A DNA stretch of 64,000 bases from Camelus bactrianus. Its lineage: Eukaryota; Chordata; Mammalia; Artiodactyla; Camelidae. The translations under genes were made by a program, and so were the position numbers. The notes beneath the pieces are model-generated. The model was not told the origin of the DNA. It searched no databases and saw only the letters and a program-made list of their open reading frames with translations. Positions 38,276 to 49,589 of this stretch are shown piece after piece (the first letter of the stretch is position 1; each line of letters opens with the position of its first letter). The stretch is taken from the NCBI RefSeq assembly GCF_048773025.1, contig NC_133547.1:196001-260000 (forward strand), given 5' to 3'.

Positions 38276-40907
38276 CGGTGTAGTCTGCGAGGCATAGTCG
38301 TGCTTGTTGAAACTGCTGACACATGTGAACATGCTCTCGAGTCCAAGTGCTCCTACCCTGGCAGTGTAAGCCTGGCCGGTCACTTAGGCTCAAACCCCTC
38401 GTCCCGGCCTATGGTGAATGGGGTGGTTGTGTGAGGATTAAATGAGGTGCTGTATATAAATCATTTGGCAGACTGACCAACACAGGTAGGCCCTTAATAA
38501 AGATTCCTTTCTTCCCTGGACCTCCCTCCCCTTTAGACAAACATGGCAGACACACTCTCGAGGCCAAGTGGGTGTTAGAGATGCTCAGAGCACCAGGGGG
38601 AAGGAGACTGGTTTCCTCAGTGCAAAGTCAGGTGAGTGGGAGCGTAGAGGTGGAGTCGGAGGCCACAAGTCACAGCCAGGAGCCTGGCCCTGGATCAGGT
38701 CTCATTATTCCCTCTCTACAGATGAGCAGGTAACTGAGGCTCAGGGAAGTCACTTATCCCAGGTCCCCAAAGCAGCCCAGGGAGGCGGGGGCCCTGCAGC
38801 CTGTTGGAGGCTTGATGTCACTGGCAACATGCATCTCTCACTGCCGGCTTTTCCCTCCGCCCGTCAACTTTCCCTCAGTCTCGGCCTCAGCTGCACCACG
38901 TGTGGGAGCCAGTCTGTGTCTAGATGTATCTAGGGCTCTCTCAGAGGCACTGACACAAACTCTCAGTCTCTCTGGGTCTCAGCCTTCCTATCCTGGACCT
39001 CACTCACCAGTCTTTGTTTACGCGTGAGACAGAGGGACAAATCCAAGACAAGAGGAAGAGACACAGGGCAAGATGGTGACAATGACGGTTCACAACACTG
39101 ATGGGGTCAAATGGTGCACAGACAGTGGGGTCATCAGAAACAGAGGCAAGGAGGCTGCAACCTGGCAGTTGGGGACAGAGGCTGTGACATCCAGTTACAG
39201 ACACGGACCCTGAAAGAGGGACAGTACAGAATTGTGAGAGGCCAGAGGGCACACTGACAGGATGCTGGTACAGGAGGCTCTGGCGCCATGGAAAGGGCAG
39301 ACTGAGTGCAGTAACACTGTACAGCGGCCACCACCTGCCAGGCTTGTCTGATTGTTACAGACTGTTCTTGCCCCATAGGGCCCACAGCTGGTGGGGAGAT
39401 GGCCACCTAGCCATCTATAAGGACAATGCAGGGTGGAGCCTGGTGACTGCCCCCGGGAAAGCATCAGTCATTCATTCAGCAGACATTGGTCAGGGCCTGT
39501 TGCCCCATGCGCTGAGGACACTGAGAGTAAGACATGGCCCCTGCTCTGAGCAGCTCGATGTCCTTGGAAAACACAAACTACAGCTCTGCAAGGAGTAACT
39601 AGAATATGGTAGGAGGTCTAAGAGAAGTAAGTATGAGGCACTCTGGAAGCAGGAAGGGCAAGCTGAAGTCTGTCTGAGGTTGCGGAGGACATTTGAAACA
39701 TCCTGGAGGCAAGAAGAGATGAGGGCTCCAGGCACAGGCACAAAAGCACGTATGGCAGGAAAAAAGTATGGTTTCTTCAGAACCAGAAGTTGTTTCATGT
39801 GGCTGGTGGGGCCACGGGGGATGAGGCCAAGGGCTGGGTTGCAAATGATTGTGACTGGCAGGTGGAGTTTGAGCCTTGTCCCACAAGGCAGTACTCTGAA
39901 ACCATCTTCACATCACTGCACGCATAGAAAGGTGACAATATTCATATACACACAAGAAGGTACCTGGAGAGACTGCTTGGCACCCAAAGTGACTTATGTC
40001 TTGGCATGCTTGTCACCCATTCCCTGGGGAGCTTCCCACCGTGGAGACATAATTGTATTCAGGTTGCCTGCTGGAGGTGAGTGTGGAGAATGAAACAATA
40101 GTGTGTGTGTGTGTGTGTGGGCGGGGGGTGCATGTTGTGCGTCTGTGTGTGTAAAATGAAGGCAGGAAGGGTCAGGAATGAGACCCTGCCAGAATCCAGA
40201 TGACAGGTAACAATGATGCAGCAGATGGATGAGAGATGGTTTTAAGTAAAACCAACAGGGCACATGCCTAGTAAGACTAGGGGGCAGGGCAGGAGAAGTG
40301 CATGCCGGGTGGGTGTCATGTGGTGCCCTGGATTAGAACAGGGAAGGTAGGAGAGAGGCTGAGGGTCTAGAGAGTCTCCTTGGGAAAGGCAGCCTCTCAA
40401 GTTGGCCGTGGAGTGAGACACAATGGACCGAGTGAGGCACCAGGTGCGAGGGCACAGCGGTGGGCTGGGCAGGTGCCCCTCCTGGGCCAAGCCGGAGGGA
40501 ATGGGCGAGAAAAGACACCACGTGTGAATGTGAAGCCGGAGACACCCGGCATCAAGCCCCTGGGGACCACTGAGTCCCGAGAGCAACTTGACCCCAGCTG
40601 CCCTGGCTCCAAGGAATGATCCACATTGTCAGCTCAGCTGTGCTCTCTCTGAGAAGGGCCTGAGCAGGGTATGGAGGGTGGCAGGAGCCTTCTGGAAGCT
40701 TCTCCAGCTGGCCTGAATACCTTTATGTTCACCAGGGGCCTCCATCTGGGTCCCCTAATGAAGAGCTGTCACCAGACAGCCCAGAGCCTGCCCTGAATCA
40801 CCTTGTCACTCTGGGGAATCTCATCAGTCCCCCACCCCGCCCCTCCCACCCCTTTGGGAACTCAGGGTCTCTGGTGGAGGTGGGGCCACCCTGAGGGCTC
40901 ACTCCAG
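38276..40907. other. Spacer between L1 debris and ZSCAN22 3' end
   Basis: Holds MIR pieces at about 38375-38500 (antisense) and 38690-38775 (sense), an antisense L2 end at 39465-39620 (ttcattcagcagacattggt), and a (TG)n run at about 40101-40120. The ZSCAN22 3' UTR should lie just left of 40908. No other gene recognised. Confidence 0.5.
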
Positions 40908-41400
40908 TCAGGGCAGCGGGGTGACGTGGACCCTCAGGTGAACCGTGAGTGCGGAGCTGCGGCTGAAGGTCTTCCCGCAATCGCTGCACCTGTAGGGCTC
41001 CTGGCAGGCGTGGACCCTCCAGGGCTTGATGAGGGAGAAGTTCTGCGCAAAGGCCTTTGTACAAACCTCACAACGATAGGGCTTCTCTCCGGAGTTCTCA
41101 GGTGTTGGATCAGGGCCGAGCAGTCACTGAGGGTGCGGCCACAGGCCTCGCACCTGTAGGACTTCTCCCTGGTGTGGACCCTCCGGCGCTGACTCAGATG
41201 CGTTACCCGGCTGAAGGCCTTCCTATGCTCCTCACATGCGTGCAGCTTTGCCCAGGTGTGTACGACGTGGTGCTGGGCCAGGTGGATGCTGCGGCCCAAG
41301 GCCTCCCCGCACTTCCGCGAGTGGCTCCTCTGTGCGCCCCCAGGGCCGCCGGCTCTGGAACGTGCTCCCACATTTGCCGCACCTGGAGGACCCCTTCCTG
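40908..41400 (-). pseudogene. ZSCAN22: Out-of-frame zinc-finger tail of ZSCAN22
   Basis: Finger remnants that match human ZSCAN22 in order but lie in at least three frames: [12 protein letters not shown]; then [32 protein letters not shown] and YRCEACGRTLSDCSALIQHL; then, after loss of about 4 bases in a linker, YRCEVCTKAFAQNFSLIK and YRCSDCGKTFSRSSALTVHL, ending at TGA 40908-40910 as VHVTPLP. Several ligands are also gone (second Cys to H in CEEH, first His to P in LIKPWRVH). Only the last finger is fully intact. None is in frame with the SCAN exon, so this part is dead as coding DNA. Confidence 0.85.
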
Positions 41401-44400
41401 AGGACGTGCAGGCGGGCCCTGTCCGGTATCCACCAACCGCCCCAGTTTCTCTTCGGAAGGAGTCTTCTCTCCAGAGGTGAAGTCTGGCCACACAGTGGGA
41501 CCTTCCCCCGAGGCCCTGGCTTCATGGCCCAGCTGGTCTATGGGGGCGTCCTCCTGAAACCCATCTCCTGGGTGGCAGACTTTGTCCATCTCTCCCTGAG
41601 AGCCTGGCCAGCCTCTCTGAGCTGCCCTGGGGTTCGCAGGCCTTGCTGAGGGCGGGTCCCAGGGAAAGCCCTCCCACCAGGGTTTCGGAGGCCCCGAATC
41701 ACGGCTCCGACTCTTTGAGCTGCTCTGCTTACAGTTTGCCTCTGAGAGCTCAGACCCCAGCTCCCGTCCTGAAATAGCCAGAACCGCAGGGTCACTGCTT
41801 CCTCCAGACCAGGTCTCGCCTGTGCCGCCCAGCCCGGCTTACTCTGAAAGGGGAGATGTGCGCCACTCCGGACACTTGGCCCCATTTCCAGGGTAGAGTT
41901 TCTCATCTGGTGTCTTGGATGATGAAAGGGCACAGGACTGTCCTCCCAAACTCGTGCCACAGGCTCCCATCCACCCCTCACCCACCGGCCCCATCAACCC
42001 TCCAAACTCTCCAGTCTCTCAGGCTCCAGCGTCAGAAGAACCCTGAGGCTGCACTGACCTGAGAGAGGGCAGGAGCAAGAGTGAGCACGTGGGGCACCTG
42101 CTCCCCACCCCAGGGGCAGGCTAGAGCTCCCAACCCACCACCCTGCCCGCCCGCGGGGCCGCGGTGGGTCTGCAGATGCTCCGTAACTACAGGCCCAATG
42201 AGGGAATCAGTCCAGATGCAGCCGACTCTACTGTGAACCCCAGGCAGACAACTGCTGTGGGTGGTGATGCACCCCCTGGCCTGCCTGCGCGCCCCGGGAA
42301 GCGGAGGCCCATGCCTAATAAAGTGCCATGAAGGCGGGGCGGGGCTAGGCGAGCGGGAGAGGGGCTGTGTACCAGGTAGGAGCCAGCCCAGGGCACTGGG
42401 ACGCATAGTTGGGCATCATTTACTGAACAGATTTCAGGAAGGGGAGGGTGGCCAGAGTAACTGCTGGGTAAGTCCGCAGAGGGGCCCCAGCTCTGCCACT
42501 GGCCAGCTCCCAGGCCTTGGGCAATCCTGCCCTCATTTGGGACTCATTTTCCCCATCTGTAAGAGAGGGACATGATGCTGCTCACCTCCCCAGGCTCTCG
42601 TTCCGTGCTAGGCTCCAAGTGCAGTGGCTAACTTCCACCACCTCATTTCAGCTTTATTCTGCTCTCAGAAAGAGGTACTTTGGTGAAGGTGTTTCAGGAG
42701 GGGAAACTGAGGCCCATCTGAGGGGAGGTCTTGAGTAATTGGTACAAGACCACGTGATTAACTCAGAGAGGGTGAGTAACTCGCACAAGATCACAGTTAG
42801 CTAGTCGGCAGGTTGGGATTTCCACTCTAGACTCCTCCTCCTCCTCTAAGCCCAGGGGCGTCCCACCGACTCCCCCAGCCTCCCTAGCCACACGCTGGGT
42901 CCCCACCACCCTTCTCCCTCTATTCCAGAAGCACTGACCCACCTGCTCTTCCCAGAATGCACCAGTCCATAGCATCCATGGGGCCTCTGCCCAAACTACG
43001 GTTCTTTCCTGTTGTCTCAGTGCCATCTGCATTTCCTCTGAAGACTCTTGACCCTACAAGTGATGGGGCCGTGCCCTCATCCCTGCCTGGGGCTGTGACA
43101 TCTGCCTGGGAATGGCTGATGGGGCCCAGGGAGGGCGTCTGACCCGCCACTTTCAGAAAGTCTGCTTCTCAGGAGCTGAACAAGGTTTCACAACAGCTCC
43201 TCACTTGTCGGGGTACTGCTCCCCGTGCCACAGAGACTGCCTTTCTACACCTGTCCACAACACTGAGGTGCAAATTACGGGCTACAATCCCCATTTTATT
43301 GACAGAGAAACAGGCACAAGAGAGTCACACAGCCAGGAGGAGGCAGGGTGGTGGGTGGACCTACCCAGGCTCTGTGATTCTTCTGAGTCCAAACTCCATG
43401 CTCTCCCCGCCCCAGCACGCCTCCTCCCTGGTTCCTGGCACACCCACCCCAGCAAATGCTACCATCAGGCAGGGCTGCGACCCTCTGGGAGAAGCTTTCG
43501 CTTCCTGCTCTGGACTGTCCCAGGGCTGGATCCTGCTGGCATCCCTCAGGACCTCCCTGGGCTGCGACACCTGAGTGGGTGTCTCTAAGCGATGGGACCC
43601 ACCCTGGCCTGGAGCAGGTCTGTCTCACCCAAACCCTGGAGGTCAGCATAGGGAGGGCTCTGAGGGGGCACATGGGGACACACGGCGTTTCTGCCCCTGC
43701 TCACCACCCTGCAAATCCAGCCTGGTTCTCTTTGGGGAAGTTCCCTTGCTCACAGCAGTCCCTGGGACTCTGTTCAGCCAAGCACAAGACCTTGACCAGC
43801 TCAGTGAGCTTCAGCTCAGGGATCTTCTGCTGTTGTCCCCATGGGGTTTCTACACTGATAAGACACAAGTCTGAGACTGGGAGGCCAACTTAGTCTCCCT
43901 TGGGGACAGAAGCTACTTAAGAAGGAAGCTAACACGTGTCTTCAGATTATAGTTTTCTCCTGTACACCTGAAACTAACACGGTAAATCAACTACACATCA
44001 ATAGAAGACACAATTTTAAAAAATAATGCAACTAACACAGGAAAACCCAACTGAGAAACAAAGGAGGACGAGAGAGTCCTGATGCCGTCACCTGAGCCCC
44101 TGGACATGAAACCTCCCTGCCTGGTGATGGCCAGTTCGAGCTGGGGTTTTGGTCATTAGCGATCAAAACAGACCTGCTTACCACAGTGCGTGAGGGTCTG
44201 GGGCAGACACTAACATGAGACCAGTACGCGAGTGACCCCAAATCCAAGCCTGCATGCCCACATGCCAATCCAGCTTTGCCCCCAGTGTCACCGCTCACCT
44301 CTCTGGTCCAGGGCCTGAGTCAGATCCTCTACCAGCACAGCAGCCTCCTCGCCACTCTTGGGGTGCTGGCCCCGCACCCAGGCCTGGATCTCAGGCGGCA

Positions 44401-44680
44401 GCGCGCCCAGGAACTGCTCCAGCACCAGCAGCTCCAGCATCTGCTCCTTGGAGTGCACCTCGGGCCACAGCCACTGGCAGCACAGCTCTCGCAGCCGGGC
44501 CAGGGCCTCATGTGGGTTGGATGCCTCCTCACAGCGGAAATGCAGGAGGCGCAGACATGCAGCCTCGGGGTGGGCAGTGTGGCCACAGCCAGAGTCCTGG
44601 GCCTGGAACTCCACCTTCACCCATAGAAAGCCATCTTGGTCCCCGGGCACTGGGCTCAAGGGGCTGCTGGGGGTGGCCAT
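41203..44680 (-). CDS. ZSCAN22: ZSCAN22, intact SCAN exon plus shifted second coding exon
   Basis: SCAN exon at 44299 to about 44697, ATG at 44678-44680, [20 protein letters not shown]; the SCAN domain runs from [12 protein letters not shown] through [20 protein letters not shown] and [20 protein letters not shown] to [14 protein letters not shown], all intact. SCAN domains form dimers with other SCAN proteins. The next exon starts at 41768 after an acceptor (ctatttcag) in matching phase. Its frame shifts after NCKQS relative to human, returns to the human frame at [14 protein letters not shown]...[11 protein letters not shown], and leaves it again before the fingers. Even so the joined frame is open: 382 + 566 bases = 316 codons with TAA at 41203-41205. 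The product would be a finger-less SCAN protein of 315 residues. If it is not translated stably, the locus is simply a pseudogene. Confidence 0.75.
41769..44298 (-). other. ZSCAN22: ZSCAN22 intron 2
   Basis: Contains MIR pieces (sense at about 43270-43400, with ttttattgacagagaaacag; others near 42530-42560 and 42690-42810) and a short L1 3' tail at about 43955-44030 (gtacacctgaaactaacacg, then an A-rich end). No exon recognised. Confidence 0.6.
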
Positions 44681-45179
44681 TGGGCGGCAGACCTCTGATG
44701 AGATATAGGACGGCCAGGGCCTCCAACAGGGTCTGCCGGAAGATTAGAACTTGGTTGTCATGTGAACCTGGGGCCCTGCTTCATGCCTGCTGAGCAGGGC
44801 AGATGCGGGCTTGGGGCCTCTGAGATGTGACTCACTCTCACAGAGACATGGATGAGCAAAACCATCAGGGCAGCACCCGCGTGGTGCTGAGCACCCTCCT
44901 AAATGCTCGCATATAGTAACTCATTTAAAATTCACAGCAAACTCAGGAGGTGAGAACTTTCCTTCCATTTTATGGGTATGGAGTCAGACAGGAGGAAAAG
45001 ATTTGCCCAGTTTCCTGGACAGTGAAAGGAAGGGCGGTGGCTGAGCTACAGACCCAGGCAGATGGACCCCGTGGCCAGTCTGCTTCAGGCACACTCCCTG
45101 CACAGAGCCTGGGCTGTCTCTGGTCTCACATGCCCCCTCCCCAGGCAGCCCCATGCTCCTTCCCTTACTTTCTCTGCTA

Positions 45180-45965
45180 ATTGTTTTGCAGCTTCTGAGA
45201 TGGATTCGTAGATAGCTGATGTTTAGCCTTTCTTAATTTCTAAGACATGTATTTCAGACTCTAAATTTCCCTCTAAACACAGCTTTAGCTGTACACACAC
45301 AAGTTTGGTTTTGCATATTCATTATCATTTAGTTAAAAATATTTTCCAATTTCTATCGTGGCTTCTTCTTGTACCATGGGCTATTTAGAACTCTGCTGCC
45401 TCTTTTCCAAACAATTTGGAGTTTTCCAATTGTCTTTTTACCACTGATTTAAGTCTGTTGTGCTCAGAAATGGGCTTTGGTCAATTTCAATCATTTGATA
45501 TTTGTTGAGATGTGGTTTGTGACCCAGTGTATATACTTACACTTAAAAATATGTTGAATGTTCCACATACACTTAAAAAAAAAACCATCTTAGATAAGTG
45601 ACAAAAGTAAAACAGATAACTGGACTTCATCAAAATTAAAAACATTTGTGATCTGAAGGACACCATCAAGAAGGTGAAAAGGAAATCTACAGAAAGGGAG
45701 AAAATATTTGCAAATCGTATATCTGATAAGGAACCTGAATCTAGAACAACTCCATAATAAAAACACAAGTGATCCAATTAAAGAATGGGCACAGGGTTTG
45801 ACTAGACATTTCTCCAAAGATATACAAATGTGCCTATAAGCACATGGAAAGAAGCTCGACGTCGTCACCTAGCAGAGAAGGCGAAATCAAACACCACCAA
45901 GAGATGCCACTTCACACCTGCTGAGACGTGACACTCAAAATGACAGGTGAGGAACGTTGGCACTT
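45180..45965. mobile_element. L1 with internal inversion
   Basis: 45180-45578 is antisense ORF2 text (caatttctatcgtggcttct, gatatttgttgagatgtggt, gtgacccagtgtatatac). 45579-45965 is sense ORF2 text (aactggacttcatcaaaatt, gacaccatcaagaaggtgaa, agaatgggcacagggtttga). The head-to-head join is what twin priming produces. Confidence 0.75.
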
Positions 45966-46149
45966 GAGCCACGGCCTTGGGCAGATGGAGAAGCGCACAT
46001 TAGCAAAACAAGACCCCAATCCTGAAACCTTTCACTCGCAGCCGGTGATCTCTAGCAAAGCTGTGTTCCAGCCCTGACCCCACTGTAACAGCCATGTTTG
46101 CCGTTAGCCCAATTCCGCAGTTCCTCTGTCCCTGTTATTCTCTTGCTCT

Positions 46150-46390
46150 AAATCCCTCTCTGCACCTGTCTACCTTCTCCTAGTCCTCCAGGCCCCACGT
46201 TAGCTGTCACCTTCTCCAAGAGCTGCCCCAGCACCTGGGGGCAGGCTCAGTACCCTTCTGAGTGCCCTGGGTCTCTTTTCCCCCAGCTCTGTGCTCTAAC
46301 CATACAGTTTCCCCAGAGAGACTGGACATGCTGGAGTCACAGTGCCTATAGCAAGTGCACAGTAAACAGGTGCTGAGCAAATGGAGAAAG
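46150..46390 (+). mobile_element. L2 3' end fragment
   Basis: Shows tgtcaccttctccaagagct and, near its end, the L2 terminus series cagtgcctatagcaagtgca, cagtaaacaggtgctgagca. Confidence 0.65.
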
Positions 46391-46676
46391 GGACCAGGAA
46401 AGGTGGAGTTTGATGCAGGGAATTGTTGCTCAGAGGAGGGGGTGCAGGGGTGGCAGGACTGACAACAAATGCAGCAACAGTTTCCAAGCTCCCTTTTGTA
46501 CTCTTGGAACTGCTGTTCTGGAAAATCTCTGATGAAAGTCTCTGAGACACATGGACAGGGACAATGCTCAACCCACCCCCAATGTGCTGACCTCACTTCA
46601 AGTTGAGGTTCCCTGTTCACGCCTACTTAACCAACTTAGGTAAGCTTGCTCCTGTAACCACACTTCAAATGGCTTC

Positions 46677-47141
46677 TGTCACGCTGAAGTACGCTTGAGT
46701 CTGATTTGAAACTGCACAAATTTTTCTTTTCCTTAGAACACAAGCCCACAGACCCCCTCCCTGAGCACCCTTTGTTCCAGGCACAGGAATGTCAAGAGAT
46801 ATGGCTCATTAACCCCCCGGGACAGAGGACAAACACCAGACCTGGGACCGATGAAGGGGGAGGACATAGTCTGAAAACCTCAGGAACAGGAGGCCCCGTC
46901 ACCCACGCAGCTGCACAAGAGGAAGACAGCGCAGCCTGTATCCGGGATCCTGAACAGAAGCACCATGCTACAAAATCTCCTATTATCCCTCTCTAAAATG
47001 GGCTCACAGTTTCAAAGGCACGAGCCTACTGTGACTGCCTTTGCCTGGCAAAAGAAATAAAGCTGTCTTTTCTGCTTCACCCAAAACTGTCTTCAAGTCT
47101 TCATTTGGTAATTGGGGTACAGAGGCCAAATTTCGGCAACA
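46677..47141 (+). mobile_element. Solo LTR of a class I (ERV1-type) endogenous retrovirus
   Basis: 465 bp starting TGTCACG and ending CGGCAACA, flanked by the 4-bp direct repeat cttc (46673-46676 and 47142-47145). AATAAA at 47056-47061 marks R, and the 3' part has the ERV1-like wording ggggtacagaggccaaattt. The 4-bp target duplication and this U5 favour a gammaretrovirus-like class. No internal region remains. Exact family not named. Confidence 0.8.
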
Positions 47142-47329
47142 CTTCTTACTAGTACCCAACCTGGTAACAGGCTTGTCACACCGCAAACAGGCAGGAGATG
47201 CCAATCTGATGACGCCACGGCCCCCTGCCAGACTTCAGCCCACAGAAGGTGTTGGGGGACATAAACCCAGCTGGGTGACTGCTGGTTACATCATTTTAGC
47301 TACAGACATGGCAAAGCACAAACTCCCTG

Positions 47330-47900
47330 TCACACACTTGGTAAACTCTCTGCAAATCACCCAAAATCTCAGTCAGTCACAGTTATAGGCACACATCCTG
47401 TCTCAGGCACGGTGTGTCAGTCATATCGCCAAATACACCCGGCATCAGAACTGTCTCAGTGTCACCCACAGCCAGTCAAGTAAACAAAGGCCTTCGGAGC
47501 GTCAGCACCATACAGCACCGTTCCAGCATTTACTCATAATCACCGGTCACGGTCTCGGCCTGTCAGACACACACAGACTCTCAGTCACACCTTAAATCAC
47601 ACACAGTCAGTCACAGACACACCCTCTCACGCAAATCACTAGAACCTCCGACAAAAATCTCAAACATCTCTGTCGGCCCCACACTTGATAGGGCCGGTCA
47701 GACATCGTCCTACCGGCCGGTCACACACTCTCAGCCTGTCAGTCAGAAACCCCCACCAAGACGATTCAGATGCAAATACACGACCAGACACACGCAACTG
47801 GTCAGGCAGACCCACATCCTTCTGCTCAGTCAGCGGGTCCCGCAGATGACCAGTGAGTTCCACACTCTGTCCGTCCGTCTGTCCGTCCGTCCGTCCATCC
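47330..47900. repeat. Degenerate GTCAG/TCACA-rich tract and (TCCG)n
   Basis: Many scattered gtcagtca, cagtcaca and ctgtcagt words over about 500 bases suggest a decayed minisatellite with no constant period. It ends in a clean (gtcc/tccg)n microsatellite at 47868-47900, next to the ZSCAN22 CpG island. Confidence 0.55.
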
Positions 47901-48052
47901 ACGCGCGGCTCGTGGTCAGCCCCTCACTGCCCTCCTGCAAGCGTAGGTACCCCATATCTCCTCAGCCAACTGCAGGCAGTAGTGACTTCGGGGCCTCAGG
48001 CTGCTCCTCTCCGGCCCCGACCCTGGCAGGACCCCATCCGGACCCACCTCAC

Positions 48053-48125
48053 CTGCGAGGCGGGCTGACGGTCCTGGGAGCCGTCGCGGAGGCGCCGGAG
48101 TGGGGAGCCCGCGCGCCAGCTGGGT
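48053..48125 (-). promoter_or_regulatory. ZSCAN22: Probable ZSCAN22 first exon and start region
   Basis: On the minus strand CCTCGCAG|GTGAGG at 48053/48052 is a near-perfect donor in a CpG-rich block, 3.4 kb before the SCAN exon. The transcription start should lie between here and the motif array at 48126 and above. Non-coding; the exact start is not visible. Confidence 0.6.
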
Positions 48126-48524
48126 CCACAGCTCCCAGAATGCACCGTGCGACCACCGATGACGCAACGCGCCGGGACCACAGGTCCCATAATGCGCTGG
48201 GGTGCCTTCACGTCCACAGCTCCCAGAATGCGACTCGTGACCCCCGTCTATGACGTCACTGCTGTGAGAACCATAGCTGACGTCAGCGTGCTGGAACCAC
48301 AGCTCCCAGAATGCATCGCGCAACCCACCTATGACGTCATTTCTGCGCGACCCACCGCTGACGTAAGCGTGCCAGGACCACAGCTCCCAGAATGCGCTGG
48401 GGCCCTTCACGTCCACAGCCCTCAGAATGCACCGCGCGACCCACCGATGACGTAGAGCACCAGGACCACAGCTCTTAGAATGCATCGAGTGCGCCCGCCC
48501 ACCTGAATACAATTTCCAGAAGGC
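48126..48524. promoter_or_regulatory. ZSCAN22: Tandem ZNF143/THAP11 + CRE promoter array
   Basis: Eight copies of a ccacagctcccagaatgc-type core (ZNF143/THAP11 SBS element) at 48126, 48178, 48214, 48297, 48378, 48413, 48466 and, diverged, 48508. Interleaved are three perfect CREs TGACGTCA (48251-48258, 48278-48285, 48332-48339) and three near-CREs (TGACGCAA 48160, TGACGTAA 48359, TGACGTAG 48448). Core spacings are 52, 36, 83, 81, 35, 53 and 42, giving unit types in the order A-B-C-C-B-A. Units A, B and C each have a paralogous partner by flanking sequence (e.g. gcgctgggg...ttcacgtccacag in both B units). It sits immediately 5' of the presumed ZSCAN22 first exon. Binding is inferred from motif match only. 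Confidence 0.8.
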
Positions 48525-49589
48525 GCCGCGTCTCCCTCCAGGAGCCCGGACAGGACTGGAGTTATAGTCAAGAGTGGGTGAATGCGCAGGGATGGAGGGC
48601 ACTTTGTGGGGCAGTGATGAGGGTGAGTGGATGGTCCCCTGGAGGGTGTTACGGAGGTGGGACTGTGCATGGTGCGTGGGGAGGGGATGTGTGAGGAGGT
48701 AAGAGGTGTGAGAGGTGTGTGTGGAGGTGAGGGTGTTGTTATCCACCCGGATTCTTGGATTCTGTAATCAATAGAAATTGACAAGAGGCCAGAAGAGAAA
48801 CTCAGGAAAGGCTTTTTTGGGACTTGCCCTCTTGTCATGGGGGTGGGGGTGGAGGGTTCATGCTCTGAGCGGCCCAAGCCAAAAACTGGTGCTATTATCA
48901 CCTTGATACTAGATGCCCTTGTCCCACTTAGATACCTGGGTCTCTCCCAGAGTCTTATATTAAAAGCCCTAACCCCCAGTGGGAAGGTATTTGGAGGTGG
49001 GGCTGCTGGGGGGTGATTTGATTTAGATCAGTTTATGAACCTGGATGTGGGCTGATAAACAGTGTGGCTACAGAGTCTGTGTCCCAGATCTCCCCAGGTT
49101 CAGAGTCTCCTCTTAGGGGCCTTAGATCAGTGACTGAGTCTCTAAGCCCCACCCTGGGGTGACAAAACGAGGGAGAAGAGGCAGGAGCCCCGCCCCAGGA
49201 CTTGGGCTCCTTGGGGGCTGCAGCTCCAGTTCAGCTCGGAGGTGCAGAAGTGTCACAGAAGCACAAATGGAAATGGGAGAATGCTGGCATTTGGAAACTT
49301 CACAAGGAAGGCACCTGCGGGAAGTGTGGATTCCTGGGCCTCAGGTTTATCATCCTCGAACCGCCCCTGAGGAGGAAGAGATGGGGGAGGTCAGAAGAGG
49401 GGACTTGAGGGAGGCCAGATCTACCCTCAGGGACCAGAGACCCTAGTTCCAAAGTCCCCTCACCCAGAGCCCCCAGCCAATGGCCTCTCCCAGGGACCCT
49501 AGCCCTTCCAGTCCAGCCCCTATAGGGTATTGCTCCTGCGCTGCCTGCCCTGGGCCTGCTCCCTCCTGCTCACCCTCCAGGGCTCACCG

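Larger units (their letters stand above)
44698..48052 (-). other. ZSCAN22: ZSCAN22 intron 1, repeat-filled
   Basis: Lies between the SCAN exon and the first-exon donor at 48053/48052. Contains MIR (44870-45070, sense), inverted L1 (45180-45965), L2 (46150-46390), a solo LTR (46677-47141), a degenerate gtcag/tcaca-rich stretch (47330-47860) and a (TCCG)n run (47868-47900). Confidence 0.6.
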
